NCBI GenBank assembly: GCA_026984275.1
Contig: JALSSM010000163.1
Location: 1-15,467 of the forward strand
Source of the DNA: Gammaproteobacteria bacterium
GTDB taxonomy: Bacteria > Pseudomonadota > Gammaproteobacteria > CAJXQU01
DNA length: 15,467 nucleotides
Reading direction: 5' to 3'
Each line of letters opens with the position of its first letter. Within the stretch, counting starts at the first letter, position 1. Shown one piece after another: positions 1-7,146 of the stretch. Below the pieces are notes generated by a model. It made no database searches. It saw only the letters and a list, made by a program, of their open reading frames with translations, and was not told the origin of the DNA. Both the position numbers and the translations under genes were made by a program.

Positions 1-1
1 A

Positions 2-655
2 TTACATATTGAATCCGGCTGGGTGCCTGCGGGCACGCGTGTGGATGATTTTGAATTTGCAATCCGCAGTGTGTGTGAGCCAATTTTTGAAAAACCACTC
101 AGGGAAATTTCCTTTGGCCATCTGTTACTCAGACTTTTCCAGACCGCACAGCGGTTTCAGATGGAAGTCCTTCCACAACTGCTTCTACTACAAAAGACAC
201 TGGTCAATATCGAAGGTGTTGGGCGGCAGCTCTATCCTGATCTGGATATGTGGGATACGGCTCGTCCGACAATGAAACGCTGGATGAGCGAACAAACGGG
301 TGTTCGTCATCTATTCCAGGCGACAAAAGAAAACTTCCCTGGCTGGATAGAAAAATTACCTGAAATTCCGGGGGCGGCCTTTGATGTACTGGAAAAAATG
401 CAAAGGGGAGAGCTGCAAATCCTTTCAGATAAAGAAGCCCATGAAAGCCTGAAACAGGAAATCCGCCTGGCGAATGAACGAAATATGTTAACGATGATCG
501 CGGCTGCTTTTATCGTTGCGGCTGCCTTATTATTTGGACTTCAGGATGGTCTCCAGGGTAAGGATTCAATCAGTTTCTGGAATATCTCTCTTCCTGTCTG
601 GCTACTTTCCGGAGCCAGTATTGCTCTATTAAAAAAAGCCTGGTTCAGAAAGTAG
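2..655 (+). CDS. ubiB: UbiB-family protein, C-terminal part (5' end outside window)
   Basis: The reading frame is open from base 2, so this is the 3' end of a gene that starts before the window; about 217 residues are visible of a family usually near 540-550. The segment IESGWVPAGTRVDDFEFAIR followed by VCEPIFEKPL is characteristic of the post-kinase region of UbiB. The end has two hydrophobic segments (TMIAAAFIVAAALLFGL and ISLPVWLLSGASIALL) that form the C-terminal membrane anchor of this family. UbiB is an atypical ABC1/ADCK protein-kinase-like ATPase of the inner membrane needed for ubiquinone biosynthesis, thought to help extract or present isoprenoid intermediates to the Ubi enzymes rather than phosphorylate proteins. 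The kinase-like core lies outside the window. A ubiE-ubiJ-ubiB operon upstream is the usual arrangement but cannot be seen here. Confidence 0.9.
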   Translation, partial: LHIESGWVPAGTRVDDFEFAIRSVCEPIFEKPLREISFGHLLLRLFQTAQRFQMEVLPQLLLLQKTLVNIEGVGRQLYPDLDMWDTARPTMKRWMSEQTGVRHLFQATKENFPGWIEKLPEIPGAAFDVLEKMQRGELQILSDKEAHESLKQEIRLANERNMLTMIAAAFIVAAALLFGLQDGLQGKDSISFWNISLPVWLLSGASIALLKKAWFRK

Positions 656-658
656 TCT

Positions 659-690
659 GGTTTAGATGAAACCCCCTAAATATTTTTTCT
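659..690 (+). terminator. possible weak terminator after ubiB
   Basis: A short stem GGTTT / AAACC (659-663 and 669-673, five-base loop) starts four bases after the ubiB stop and is followed by a T-rich run at 681-694. The stem is only five pairs, so this is a weak candidate. It also touches the proposed sigma-28 -35 box at 677. Confidence 0.25.
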
Positions 691-703
691 TTTCGGTCGA
701 TAA
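677..703 (+). promoter_or_regulatory. sigma-28 (FliA)-like promoter upstream of the PilZ gene
   Basis: TAAATATT (677-684), 11 bases, then GTCGATAA (696-703). The flagellar sigma-28 consensus is TAAAGTTT-N11-GCCGATAA. The -35 box matches 6 of 8, the -10 box 7 of 8, and the spacing is exact. Transcription would start near 710-713, leaving a leader of about 205 bases before the preferred ATG at 918. Control of a PilZ (cyclic-di-GMP) protein by the flagellar sigma factor would make biological sense, as with E. coli YcgR. The match is read by eye, no flagellar gene is in the window, and promoter activity is inferred. Confidence 0.45.
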
Positions 704-917
704 CGTAAAGGAACTGGTTATAAGATGATTGAGAACATCTTGATCAAAACCAGAAAACTTATCGTTAAGGCTATGTTTTTAATGAATTAAATCAGAGGGC
801 TATGATTAAGCATGAATGATTTTGTGAAAGTTAAGATTCCACAAATCTTATCCAGACTTAATCAGAGACTTCTGTAAATCGTTATTGGACTTTAGAACGT
901 TTGTGGATAGATCAGAG

Positions 918-1433
918 ATGACAGTCGCATTTGAAGATACACTTGATGAGCCAATTGAAGAGCACATTGAGATGGAATCGGCTACCGGTAAATTCCGGCG
1001 CGACGCTATAAAATCTGCCAAAATCAGAGCGGAAGCAGAAGCGCTGGCGAACAATCGTCGTGATATGCGAATTGCTGCCGGATCATTTGTCGCTCGTTAT
1101 ACGCCTGGTGAAACACCTAAAAAATTCAGTCTGTTAGGCGGCTCAAAAAAATGTATCGTGATAGATGCCAGTCTCAGTGGTTTGGGAATAGAAGCCGGAA
1201 AAGGCCTGAATAAAGGCGATAAAGTGACCATAACCATTTCCGATGGAAAAAAAGGTGAAGTGCCTGAGTTTGATATCGTTGCGACGGTCATGTACGCGGG
1301 AGCAATCGAAAAGAAAAAAGTCCGTTATGGTTTGCAATATGATCAAACCCCAACTTCTTCTTATACACAGTTTGTGAATAGTGAGACGCTTAAACGAAAA
1401 ATGGAAAAAGTCAGGCGAAAATCTAAAGCCTGA
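918..1433 (+). CDS. PilZ-domain protein, probable cyclic-di-GMP receptor
   Basis: A 171-residue protein from the ATG at 918; the same frame extends upstream to a TTG at 885 (182 aa), but the ATG is preferred because no Shine-Dalgarno sequence precedes the TTG and the extra residues look unconserved. The PilZ signature is present: R47xxxR51 in NNRRDMR, then the DxSxxG motif DASLSG at 83-88, then a beta-rich stretch ending in VRYGLQYD (135-142), which matches the usual final strand of the barrel. The first 45 residues are acidic then basic and probably helical; the C-terminus is very basic (KRKMEKVRRKSKA). PilZ domains bind cyclic-di-GMP through the RxxxR and DxSxxG residues and relay it to motility, exopolysaccharide or pili. 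No partner gene is adjacent, so the output is unknown. It converges on hpnL, 46 bases away. It is a single-domain protein without the YcgR N-terminal domain. Confidence 0.82.
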   Translation: MTVAFEDTLDEPIEEHIEMESATGKFRRDAIKSAKIRAEAEALANNRRDMRIAAGSFVARYTPGETPKKFSLLGGSKKCIVIDASLSGLGIEAGKGLNKGDKVTITISDGKKGEVPEFDIVATVMYAGAIEKKKVRYGLQYDQTPTSSYTQFVNSETLKRKMEKVRRKSKA

Positions 1434-1458
1434 ATTCTTAATTCTGATTCCCGACCAT

Positions 1459-1477
1459 AAAGAAAATCTTTTCTTTT
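1459..1477. terminator. AT-rich inverted repeat between the convergent PilZ and hpnL genes
   Basis: AAAGAAAA (1459-1466) and TTTTCTTT (1469-1476) form a perfect inverted repeat with a two-base centre in the 46-base gap between two converging stop codons. The runs of A on one side and T on the other would give a U-tract in either direction. The stem has only one G-C pair per arm, so it could be a weak bidirectional terminator or just AT-rich spacer. Confidence 0.3.
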
Positions 1478-1479
1478 AA

Positions 1480-2481
1480 TTATTCACTACTATCTGGCAC
1501 TGGCACAGGTTGGTTCTTTATTAGATGCCGACCTTCTATTATTTGCCAGGCCAGTAGACCAGGTAATCCCAGGATAATCTCCCGAACACGTTTGATCAGA
1601 GACAGTGCCAGGCCTGCTTCTGGTGGTAGTCCAAATAGATTACCTAATAACAGGTATCCTCCTTCCTGGACGCCAAGGCCTCCCGGGATGAAGAAAGCGG
1701 CACTGCGGATAGCCTGACCCAGACTTTCCAATATGAGTGCTTGAACCAATGTTATGGGATATCCGAGTAAATAGAGAATAAGCCAGACTTCAAGGGTGCC
1801 GATTCCCCATGCAATGAGATGTTGATTGCAAGAAGTGAGTAACGCTCTGGGTTTTTGATATAATTTAAGAATAGATTCGTGCAAACCATCAGCAGCGCCT
1901 GTTTGAAGCAACGGTGATCGATCAGCTATCCAGTTACAGAATTTTTCAATCCCTTTAAAAATTCCATATCGTTGTGCCAACAGAAACCCAAGAATTGCTG
2001 GTGTCATTAACATTATCCCAATCAACACCCATTTAACCAGTGCAGAAGTATGATCAGTCAGCAAGAGCACGGTTAGACCAACCAGAGTAAACAGAAGTAG
2101 ACTTATAGCTTCCATGGTGAGATCGATAACCAGGCTGGCACTGGCCAATGAGCCTTTCATACCCTGCATTGTCATTAGTCGTATACTAATTAGTTCGCCA
2201 CCAATCTGGGTAATGGGTAATAAGCCACTCAGACTTTCCCTGATCCATCGTATCTGAATAAATGAAGTCTGGTTGGGAATGGCTGGAAGATGAGCTACAG
2301 GCGTCCTCCAAGCCAGTCCTGCAAACACTAGCTGCAGAAAATGGATGATCAGTATCGGAAGAATACCCCAGCTAATTCCACTGACAACCTGCCAGAGCCT
2401 GATAAGATCTTGTTGCTGGATGAGTAAACCGGTGAGCAGTAGACCTGCTACCATGGCTATCAGACCCCACCGGCTCACCAT
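1480..2481 (-). CDS. hpnL: HpnL, hopanoid-associated multispanning membrane protein
   Basis: A 333-residue, very hydrophobic protein with about seven or eight predicted membrane segments, the first at residues 5-22. The region IPGGLGVQEGGYLLLGNLFG near residues 270-290, followed by SLIKRVREIILGLPGLLAWQ, is the typical C-terminal pattern of the flippase-like family related to the membrane domain of lysyl-phosphatidylglycerol synthase. Within that family, placement directly after hpnJ points to HpnL. HpnL has no proven enzymatic role; it is proposed to help move hopanoids between membranes, and this remains inference. The start is the ATG at 2481, with GGG about eight bases upstream, 27 bases after the hpnJ stop, so the genes are probably cotranscribed. 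The soluble catalytic domain of MprF is absent. Confidence 0.82.
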   Translation of the reverse strand: MVSRWGLIAMVAGLLLTGLLIQQQDLIRLWQVVSGISWGILPILIIHFLQLVFAGLAWRTPVAHLPAIPNQTSFIQIRWIRESLSGLLPITQIGGELISIRLMTMQGMKGSLASASLVIDLTMEAISLLLFTLVGLTVLLLTDHTSALVKWVLIGIMLMTPAILGFLLAQRYGIFKGIEKFCNWIADRSPLLQTGAADGLHESILKLYQKPRALLTSCNQHLIAWGIGTLEVWLILYLLGYPITLVQALILESLGQAIRSAAFFIPGGLGVQEGGYLLLGNLFGLPPEAGLALSLIKRVREIILGLPGLLAWQIIEGRHLIKNQPVPVPDSSE

Positions 2482-2508
2482 AAGATTACCCGAATGAAAG
2501 CCAAAAAC

Positions 2509-3933
2509 TCAGGCACTATCCTGTCTTTGGTTCAGGAATTGGAAGAATTCCACACCTTCACGTAATCGACGTTTGGTCATATCCCAGCTATGTAACATCT
2601 CCCAGGTGATTTCTCCAATCTTGCGTGGTCGCAGATAAAATTGTTTATAGAAACTTGAGAGGGCATTAAAAATTTCCTCGTGTGACAGATCAGGATATTC
2701 CAGGGAACTGATTTGCAATCCATTTCCAGCGACCATTTCACCTTGTTGTTCTCTTAGCCATCCGTTTTCTACAGCCTCTTTATATAATCGAGTTCCTGGA
2801 TATGCCGCTGCCAGTGAGACCTGAAGTGTATGTGGATTAATCTCTTTCGCAAAACGAATAGTCTCTTTGATGGTTTCCTGAGTTTCGCCGGGTAAACCAA
2901 CGATAAAGGTACCATGGATTTTTATACCAAGTTTATGACAATCTTTGGTAAATCTGCGTGCAAATTCCACTCTCATTCCTTTACGGATATTAAGCAGAAT
3001 CTGTTGATTTCCAGTTTCATAACCGACCAGAAGCAAGCGTAAGCCATTATCTTTCATTATCTTGAGCGTATCGTATGGAACATTTGCTTTAGCGTTGCAG
3101 GACCATGTCACGCCAAGTTTACCCAGCAATCGAGCCGTCTCTTCTACACGAGGAAGATCATCAGTGAAAGTGTCATCATCAAAGAAAATCTCTTTGACCT
3201 GTGGGAAGTAACGTTGGATTTTAGCAACATCTTCAGCTACTTTTTCCGGGCTACGTGTACGATATTTATGACCAGCGATAGTTTGCGGCCATAAACAGAA
3301 AGTACAACGTGACTTACAGCCCCGGCCCGTATACAGGGAGACGTAAGGATGTTCCAGATATCCTATAAAATAATCTTCGATTTTCAGATCACGATGATAA
3401 ACATCGATCACTGAAGGTAGTTCATCCATGTCTGCGATCAGAGCACGTTCCTTATTATGAATGACTTTGCCATTGATTTCATAGCTAATTCCATCAACTT
3501 CTTCCAGAGGGCGGCCCTTGGCAATCTCCTGTAGCGTGTAATCGAATTCATTACGAGCAACAAAGTCAATCGCCGATGAAGCCAGAACAGAAGGTTCCGG
3601 GTTAACAGCAACATGGGCACCAACCAGGCCAATGATCAGTTCAGGATTGACTTTTTTGAGTGCCTCTGCAACCTTGACGTCGTTATCGAAAGAGGGGGTA
3701 CTGGTATGCAAGATCGCCATTTCGTAATCATTTGCCATCGGCAATACCTGTTCCAGACTTAGATCACTGGCCGGTGCATCAACTAATTTGCTTTCTGGTA
3801 TCAAAGCTGCGGGTTGTGCCAGCCATGTCGGATACCAGAATGAACGGATCTCACGTCGTGCCTGATAGCGCGAGCCTGCCCCGCCATCAAATCCGTCGAA
3901 AGAGGGAGGGTTCAGAAACAGGGTTTTCATCAT
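2509..3933 (-). CDS. hpnJ: HpnJ, B12-type radical SAM enzyme of hopanoid cyclitol ether synthesis
   Basis: A 474-residue protein. Residues about 60-145 form a Rossmann-like cobalamin-binding-type domain (ILHTSTPSFDNDV..., LIIGLVGAHVAVNPE) without the classical DxHxxG motif, as in other BchE-like enzymes. The radical SAM core follows, with C206-x3-C210-x2-C213 (GCKSRCTFC) to bind the [4Fe-4S] cluster, then FFDDDTFTDD and GTFIVGLPGET in the usual places. HpnJ is needed to make bacteriohopanetetrol cyclitol ether: after HpnI attaches an N-acetylglucosamine-type sugar and HpnK deacetylates it, HpnJ contracts the ring to the cyclopentane cyclitol. The start ATG is one of two adjacent ATGs (3933 preferred), with GAGAG about ten bases upstream. 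It lies 31 bases after the hpnI stop and 27 before hpnL, so all three are probably one operon. Confidence 0.9.
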   Translation of the reverse strand: MMKTLFLNPPSFDGFDGGAGSRYQARREIRSFWYPTWLAQPAALIPESKLVDAPASDLSLEQVLPMANDYEMAILHTSTPSFDNDVKVAEALKKVNPELIIGLVGAHVAVNPEPSVLASSAIDFVARNEFDYTLQEIAKGRPLEEVDGISYEINGKVIHNKERALIADMDELPSVIDVYHRDLKIEDYFIGYLEHPYVSLYTGRGCKSRCTFCLWPQTIAGHKYRTRSPEKVAEDVAKIQRYFPQVKEIFFDDDTFTDDLPRVEETARLLGKLGVTWSCNAKANVPYDTLKIMKDNGLRLLLVGYETGNQQILLNIRKGMRVEFARRFTKDCHKLGIKIHGTFIVGLPGETQETIKETIRFAKEINPHTLQVSLAAAYPGTRLYKEAVENGWLREQQGEMVAGNGLQISSLEYPDLSHEEIFNALSSFYKQFYLRPRKIGEITWEMLHSWDMTKRRLREGVEFFQFLNQRQDSA

Positions 3934-3964
3934 AACTTTAAATCTCTCAAGTTAAATTTAAATT

Positions 3965-5107
3965 TTATTTTTCAATGTTCCTGAGGCTTCCGTTTGAGCG
4001 TATTGCAAAGTCTTTTTGTCGCCAAGAAACCTTTCGACTGAAAAAACTGGCAACCCAGATAATAAAATTCAGGCAGTCACGTACAGGAACTAACCACATT
4101 TGGAATGAGGTATTTTTCAATTTCAGTCGAGATCTTAACATAGAGTGAATTACTAGTCGCAAGATAATTGCACACGTCACCATTACATATCCTGCATGGC
4201 AGGTTGGCCAAAAGACGATAAGGAATAGAGAGAGAGGAATGGCATAGGTAATGAAAGACAGACTGTAGCCTGCTGGTTGAACCAGGCGTATAGTGCGTGC
4301 CCAGCGTAGCTCATGCCTATAGAGCGTGACAAAATCTGGTTCATGAACCAGATTTTCCACCAGACAGGAAATCAGAATAACGTTATATCCCATTTTGTTG
4401 ACCAGTTTTCCCAGCATATGATCATCGGCCAATAATGATTTCAGACGATCAAAACCGCCTATTTCCTCCAGCACATGACGACGAACAACCATCGTAGCAC
4501 CAAAACAGAAGTCAAGTTTCTGAAAGGTGAGTGCGACCAGTACCGAGGGTAAAAACCATTCGTTAATAAACATGGCGCCGAGTTTGGAGGCAAGTCCACC
4601 CGCAGGTGTCGCAGAATAAAGACAGGTTGCCGCTCCAACAGACTCGTCATCAAAGCAACTTGCTATTCTGTTGAGATAGTCATTTTCGACATGCATATCA
4701 CTATCGGCAATCGCTAAAAGGTCATATTTAGCTTTTGGGTACATATTGGCCAGATTGCAGATCTTAAGATTCGTACCCGTGACCCTGTTATTTATGACTA
4801 ATTCTATGTCAGTGTCAGGAAATTCTTTTTGTAAACGCCTAACGACCTCGATCGCAGGGTCATTTTTATCAGCCATACCAAAAACAATCTGAAAATTTGG
4901 GTAAGTTTGTTGGCAAAAAGATTTCAGGTTTTCATACAGCATATAGTCGAGACCACAAAGGGGTTTAAAAATTGTGATCGGTGGAGTTTGAGATACCTCA
5001 ATCCTGGCTTCCGGGTTGAATTTCAGAATGGCATAGACTGCTAATAATAAATAGATCAACGAAGCCACAGAAAAGGCAAGCAGAATCAAACCTGGGTATC
5101 CAGGCAT
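3965..5107 (-). CDS. hpnI: HpnI, hopanoid glycosyltransferase (GT2, ceramide glucosyltransferase-like)
   Basis: A 380-residue protein from the ATG at 5107; an in-frame GTG at 5131 would add eight residues, but only the ATG has a plausible ribosome site (CAGG about ten bases upstream). It begins with a membrane segment (about residues 6-27), then a GT-A glycosyltransferase domain: TIFKPLCGLD, the DSD metal-binding motif at 135-137, DD at 228-229, and RHELRW at 264-269, which stands where Q/RxxRW sits in processive and ceramide-type GT2 enzymes. Two or more C-terminal membrane spans follow. HpnI transfers a glucosamine-type sugar to bacteriohopanetetrol, the first step to the cyclitol ether. 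It is the first gene of the hpnI-hpnJ-hpnL operon, divergent from hpnK. The assignment as HpnI rather than a ceramide glucosyltransferase rests on sequence pattern plus neighbours. Confidence 0.88.
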   Translation of the reverse strand: MPGYPGLILLAFSVASLIYLLLAVYAILKFNPEARIEVSQTPPITIFKPLCGLDYMLYENLKSFCQQTYPNFQIVFGMADKNDPAIEVVRRLQKEFPDTDIELVINNRVTGTNLKICNLANMYPKAKYDLLAIADSDMHVENDYLNRIASCFDDESVGAATCLYSATPAGGLASKLGAMFINEWFLPSVLVALTFQKLDFCFGATMVVRRHVLEEIGGFDRLKSLLADDHMLGKLVNKMGYNVILISCLVENLVHEPDFVTLYRHELRWARTIRLVQPAGYSLSFITYAIPLSLFLIVFWPTCHAGYVMVTCAIILRLVIHSMLRSRLKLKNTSFQMWLVPVRDCLNFIIWVASFFSRKVSWRQKDFAIRSNGSLRNIEK

Positions 5108-5185
5108 TAAAAAATCGCCTGGTTGCAACACAAAATTTTGCTATTGGGTTCTATCATCAGGTGCAATAGATTAACATTAAAAAAT
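5108..5185. promoter_or_regulatory. divergent promoter region between hpnI and hpnK
   Basis: The 78-base spacer between the two divergent start codons must hold both promoters. For hpnK, TTGGGT (5144-5149) and TAGATT (5167-5172) sit 17 bases apart and would start transcription only about seven bases before the ATG, which fits the lack of a Shine-Dalgarno sequence there. For hpnI, TTGCAC with TAGCAA 17 bases downstream on the minus strand is possible. Both are poor matches to sigma-70 consensus and are offered as candidates only. I see no clear operator palindrome. Confidence 0.3.
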
Positions 5186-6064
5186 ATGGCAAAAAAACTT
5201 TACCACTCGACGAATCAGAAAAGAAGGGCACTGATAGTCACAGCAGATGATTTTGGTCTGGCAGTACCTGTCAATGAGGCCGTAGAAATTGCCCACCGTC
5301 AGGGCATCCTAACTTCTGCAAGTTTAATGGTTACAGCACCGGCAGTAGAGGATGCAGTTCGTCGTGTAAAGGAAATGCCTGAGCTTGGCATTGGATTACA
5401 CCTCACTTTGATGGATGGGCTTCCCGCTTTACCAGCTAGTCAGATCCCTGATCTGGTAGGAAATGATGGGCGTTTTTTAATAAAACCAGTTCAGACAGGT
5501 ATTCGTTTATTTTTTGAAAAGAGAGTCAAACAACAAGTTGAAGCTGAGATGCGTGCACAGATTGAACGATTCTTGGAAACGGGTCTGACATTGACACATC
5601 TTGATGGGCATCATCATTTTCATCAGCATCCAACAATCATTGGATTACTGGTTTCAATGGCCTCTGAGTACGGGATACGTACCGTGCGTTTTCCCCAGGA
5701 ACCCTGGTGGCCATCCTGGCGGGCACAACGAGAAAAACCTCTGCAACGATTCCTGGCCTGGTTGCTATCAGTACCCCGCTTTACCCGAATGAGGCATAGA
5801 TTAGGTAAAGCCGGAATCCAGTGTAATGATTTTATGTTTGGTTTGCATGAGAGTGGGCGTATGAATCTGGACAGAGTTCAACGATTTATACAGCATCTAC
5901 CTCCTGGTCTCACAGAGTTATACTGTCACCCGGGTACTAAACAATGGCAGGGTGATGATGCCTTACCTGAGGATTATCTCTGTGTTGAAGAATTTCTGGC
6001 GATTTCCGATCCTGAGTTGAAAGAACTCATAGAGCAGCTTGGTATAGATCTGACCAGTTTTTAA
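5186..6064 (+). CDS. hpnK: HpnK, YdjC/ChbG-family hopanoid sugar N-deacetylase
   Basis: A 292-residue protein of the YdjC carbohydrate deacetylase family. Metal and catalytic motifs are clear: TADDFG (19-24), the histidine in IGLHLTL (H72), and the histidine-rich THLDGHHHFHQHP at 137-149, plus YCHPG near the end. The family removes acetyl groups from N-acetylated sugars; HpnK deacetylates the N-acetylglucosaminyl-hopanoid made by HpnI before HpnJ acts. The ATG at 5186 is chosen because conserved sequence begins about 14 residues later and the upstream extension to a TTG at 5123 would overlap hpnI. It is transcribed away from the hpnI-J-L operon, which is unusual since the family is named for the order hpnH-I-J-K-L. 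A 98-base gap separates it from moxR in the same direction. Confidence 0.87.
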   Translation: MAKKLYHSTNQKRRALIVTADDFGLAVPVNEAVEIAHRQGILTSASLMVTAPAVEDAVRRVKEMPELGIGLHLTLMDGLPALPASQIPDLVGNDGRFLIKPVQTGIRLFFEKRVKQQVEAEMRAQIERFLETGLTLTHLDGHHHFHQHPTIIGLLVSMASEYGIRTVRFPQEPWWPSWRAQREKPLQRFLAWLLSVPRFTRMRHRLGKAGIQCNDFMFGLHESGRMNLDRVQRFIQHLPPGLTELYCHPGTKQWQGDDALPEDYLCVEEFLAISDPELKELIEQLGIDLTSF

Positions 6065-6162
6065 TGCATTTTCATTATTATTTTCTTGAACTTTTGATGA
6101 ATGGCCCAATCATAATTGCAGTGTCAATATTGCGATAGTTTTAAATAACGTTTAATCACACT

Positions 6163-7134
6163 ATGAATAATACAAAAATCAAACAATTAGAAAATCTCGT
6201 AAAAAATCAGATCATCGGTCAGGATAAGCTGATTAATCGTCTTTTAATCGCCATATTAGCCGATGGTCATTTACTGGTTGAAGGTGCACCCGGACTTGCA
6301 AAAACCCGTGCCGTAAAAGTGCTGGGTGATAGTATCGATGGAAGTTTTCATCGGGTACAGTTTACGCCGGATCTATTACCGGCTGATCTGACAGGGACCG
6401 AGATCTATCGTCCACAGGAAGGTAAGTTCGAGTTTCAGCAGGGGCCACTATTTCATAATCTGGTTCTGGCGGATGAAATCAATCGTGCACCCGCAAAAGT
6501 ACAATCAGCTTTGCTTGAAGCGATGGCAGAGCGTCAGATCACCGTAGGAAAACAGACTTATGACCTGCCGAAGTTATTTTTGGTGATGGCAACCCAGAAC
6601 CCTATTGAACAGGAAGGAACCTATCCATTACCGGAGGCACAGCTTGATCGTTTTCTGATGCATGTCAGCGTGGACTATCCTTCCAGTGAAGATGAAAAGG
6701 AAATTCTTAAACTGGCACGACAGGAAGCCAGTGATGAACTCACTATTGAGAATAATAATCTTTCACAGGAAACCATCAGTCAGCAGGAAATTTTTGATGC
6801 GCGAAAAGAAGTTCTGGCCATACATATGGCTGAGAATGTAGAAGCATACCTGCTGCAAATCGTACTTGCTACCAGACAGCCTGAAAAATATGGTGATGAT
6901 CTCAAACGTTGGGTGCAATGGGGTGGCAGTCCCCGTGCGACGATCAGCCTGGATCGCTGTGCAAGAGCTCATGCCTGGATCGCAGGAAGAGATTATGTCG
7001 GGCCAGAAGATGTGCAGGCCGTTGCTCCAGATGTTCTCAGGCATCGTATCATTCTTGATTATGAAGCCGAGGCGGAAGGCATGAATGCCGATAAGGTCAT
7101 TGCTGAATTGATAGCACGTATCGCTGTGCCGTAA
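6163..7134 (+). CDS. moxR: MoxR-family AAA+ ATPase
   Basis: A 323-residue AAA+ ATPase, close to the usual length. Walker A is GAPGLAKT (41-48), Walker B LVLADEI (100-106, D104/E105), sensor 1 ATQNP (143-147), followed by EQEGTYPLPEAQLDRF, which is diagnostic of MoxR. The C-terminal lid helical domain contains GGSPRATISL and a DVQAVAPDVLRHRI segment. MoxR proteins act as chaperone-like motors that, with VWA-domain partners, mature or insert metal cofactors into protein complexes; the actual client here is unknown. It is the first gene of the moxR-DUF58-DUF4381-batA-batB/C-batD cluster, 12 bases before the DUF58 gene. The 98-base upstream gap has a weak promoter candidate (TTGAAC at 6086, CATAAT at 6111, 19-base spacing), and no strong Shine-Dalgarno sequence precedes the ATG. 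Confidence 0.92.
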   Translation: MNNTKIKQLENLVKNQIIGQDKLINRLLIAILADGHLLVEGAPGLAKTRAVKVLGDSIDGSFHRVQFTPDLLPADLTGTEIYRPQEGKFEFQQGPLFHNLVLADEINRAPAKVQSALLEAMAERQITVGKQTYDLPKLFLVMATQNPIEQEGTYPLPEAQLDRFLMHVSVDYPSSEDEKEILKLARQEASDELTIENNNLSQETISQQEIFDARKEVLAIHMAENVEAYLLQIVLATRQPEKYGDDLKRWVQWGGSPRATISLDRCARAHAWIAGRDYVGPEDVQAVAPDVLRHRIILDYEAEAEGMNADKVIAELIARIAVP

Positions 7135-7146
7135 AACATTTTCGAG

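Noticed and set aside
848..1054. 68-codon minus-strand frame over the PilZ start
   Set aside because: Shadow of the PilZ gene; the Ser/Ala-rich product looks like reverse-complement composition.
5123..5185. Upstream extension of hpnK to a TTG
   Set aside because: It overlaps the hpnI 5' end, has no ribosome site, and adds residues without family conservation; the ATG at 5186 fits the family start.
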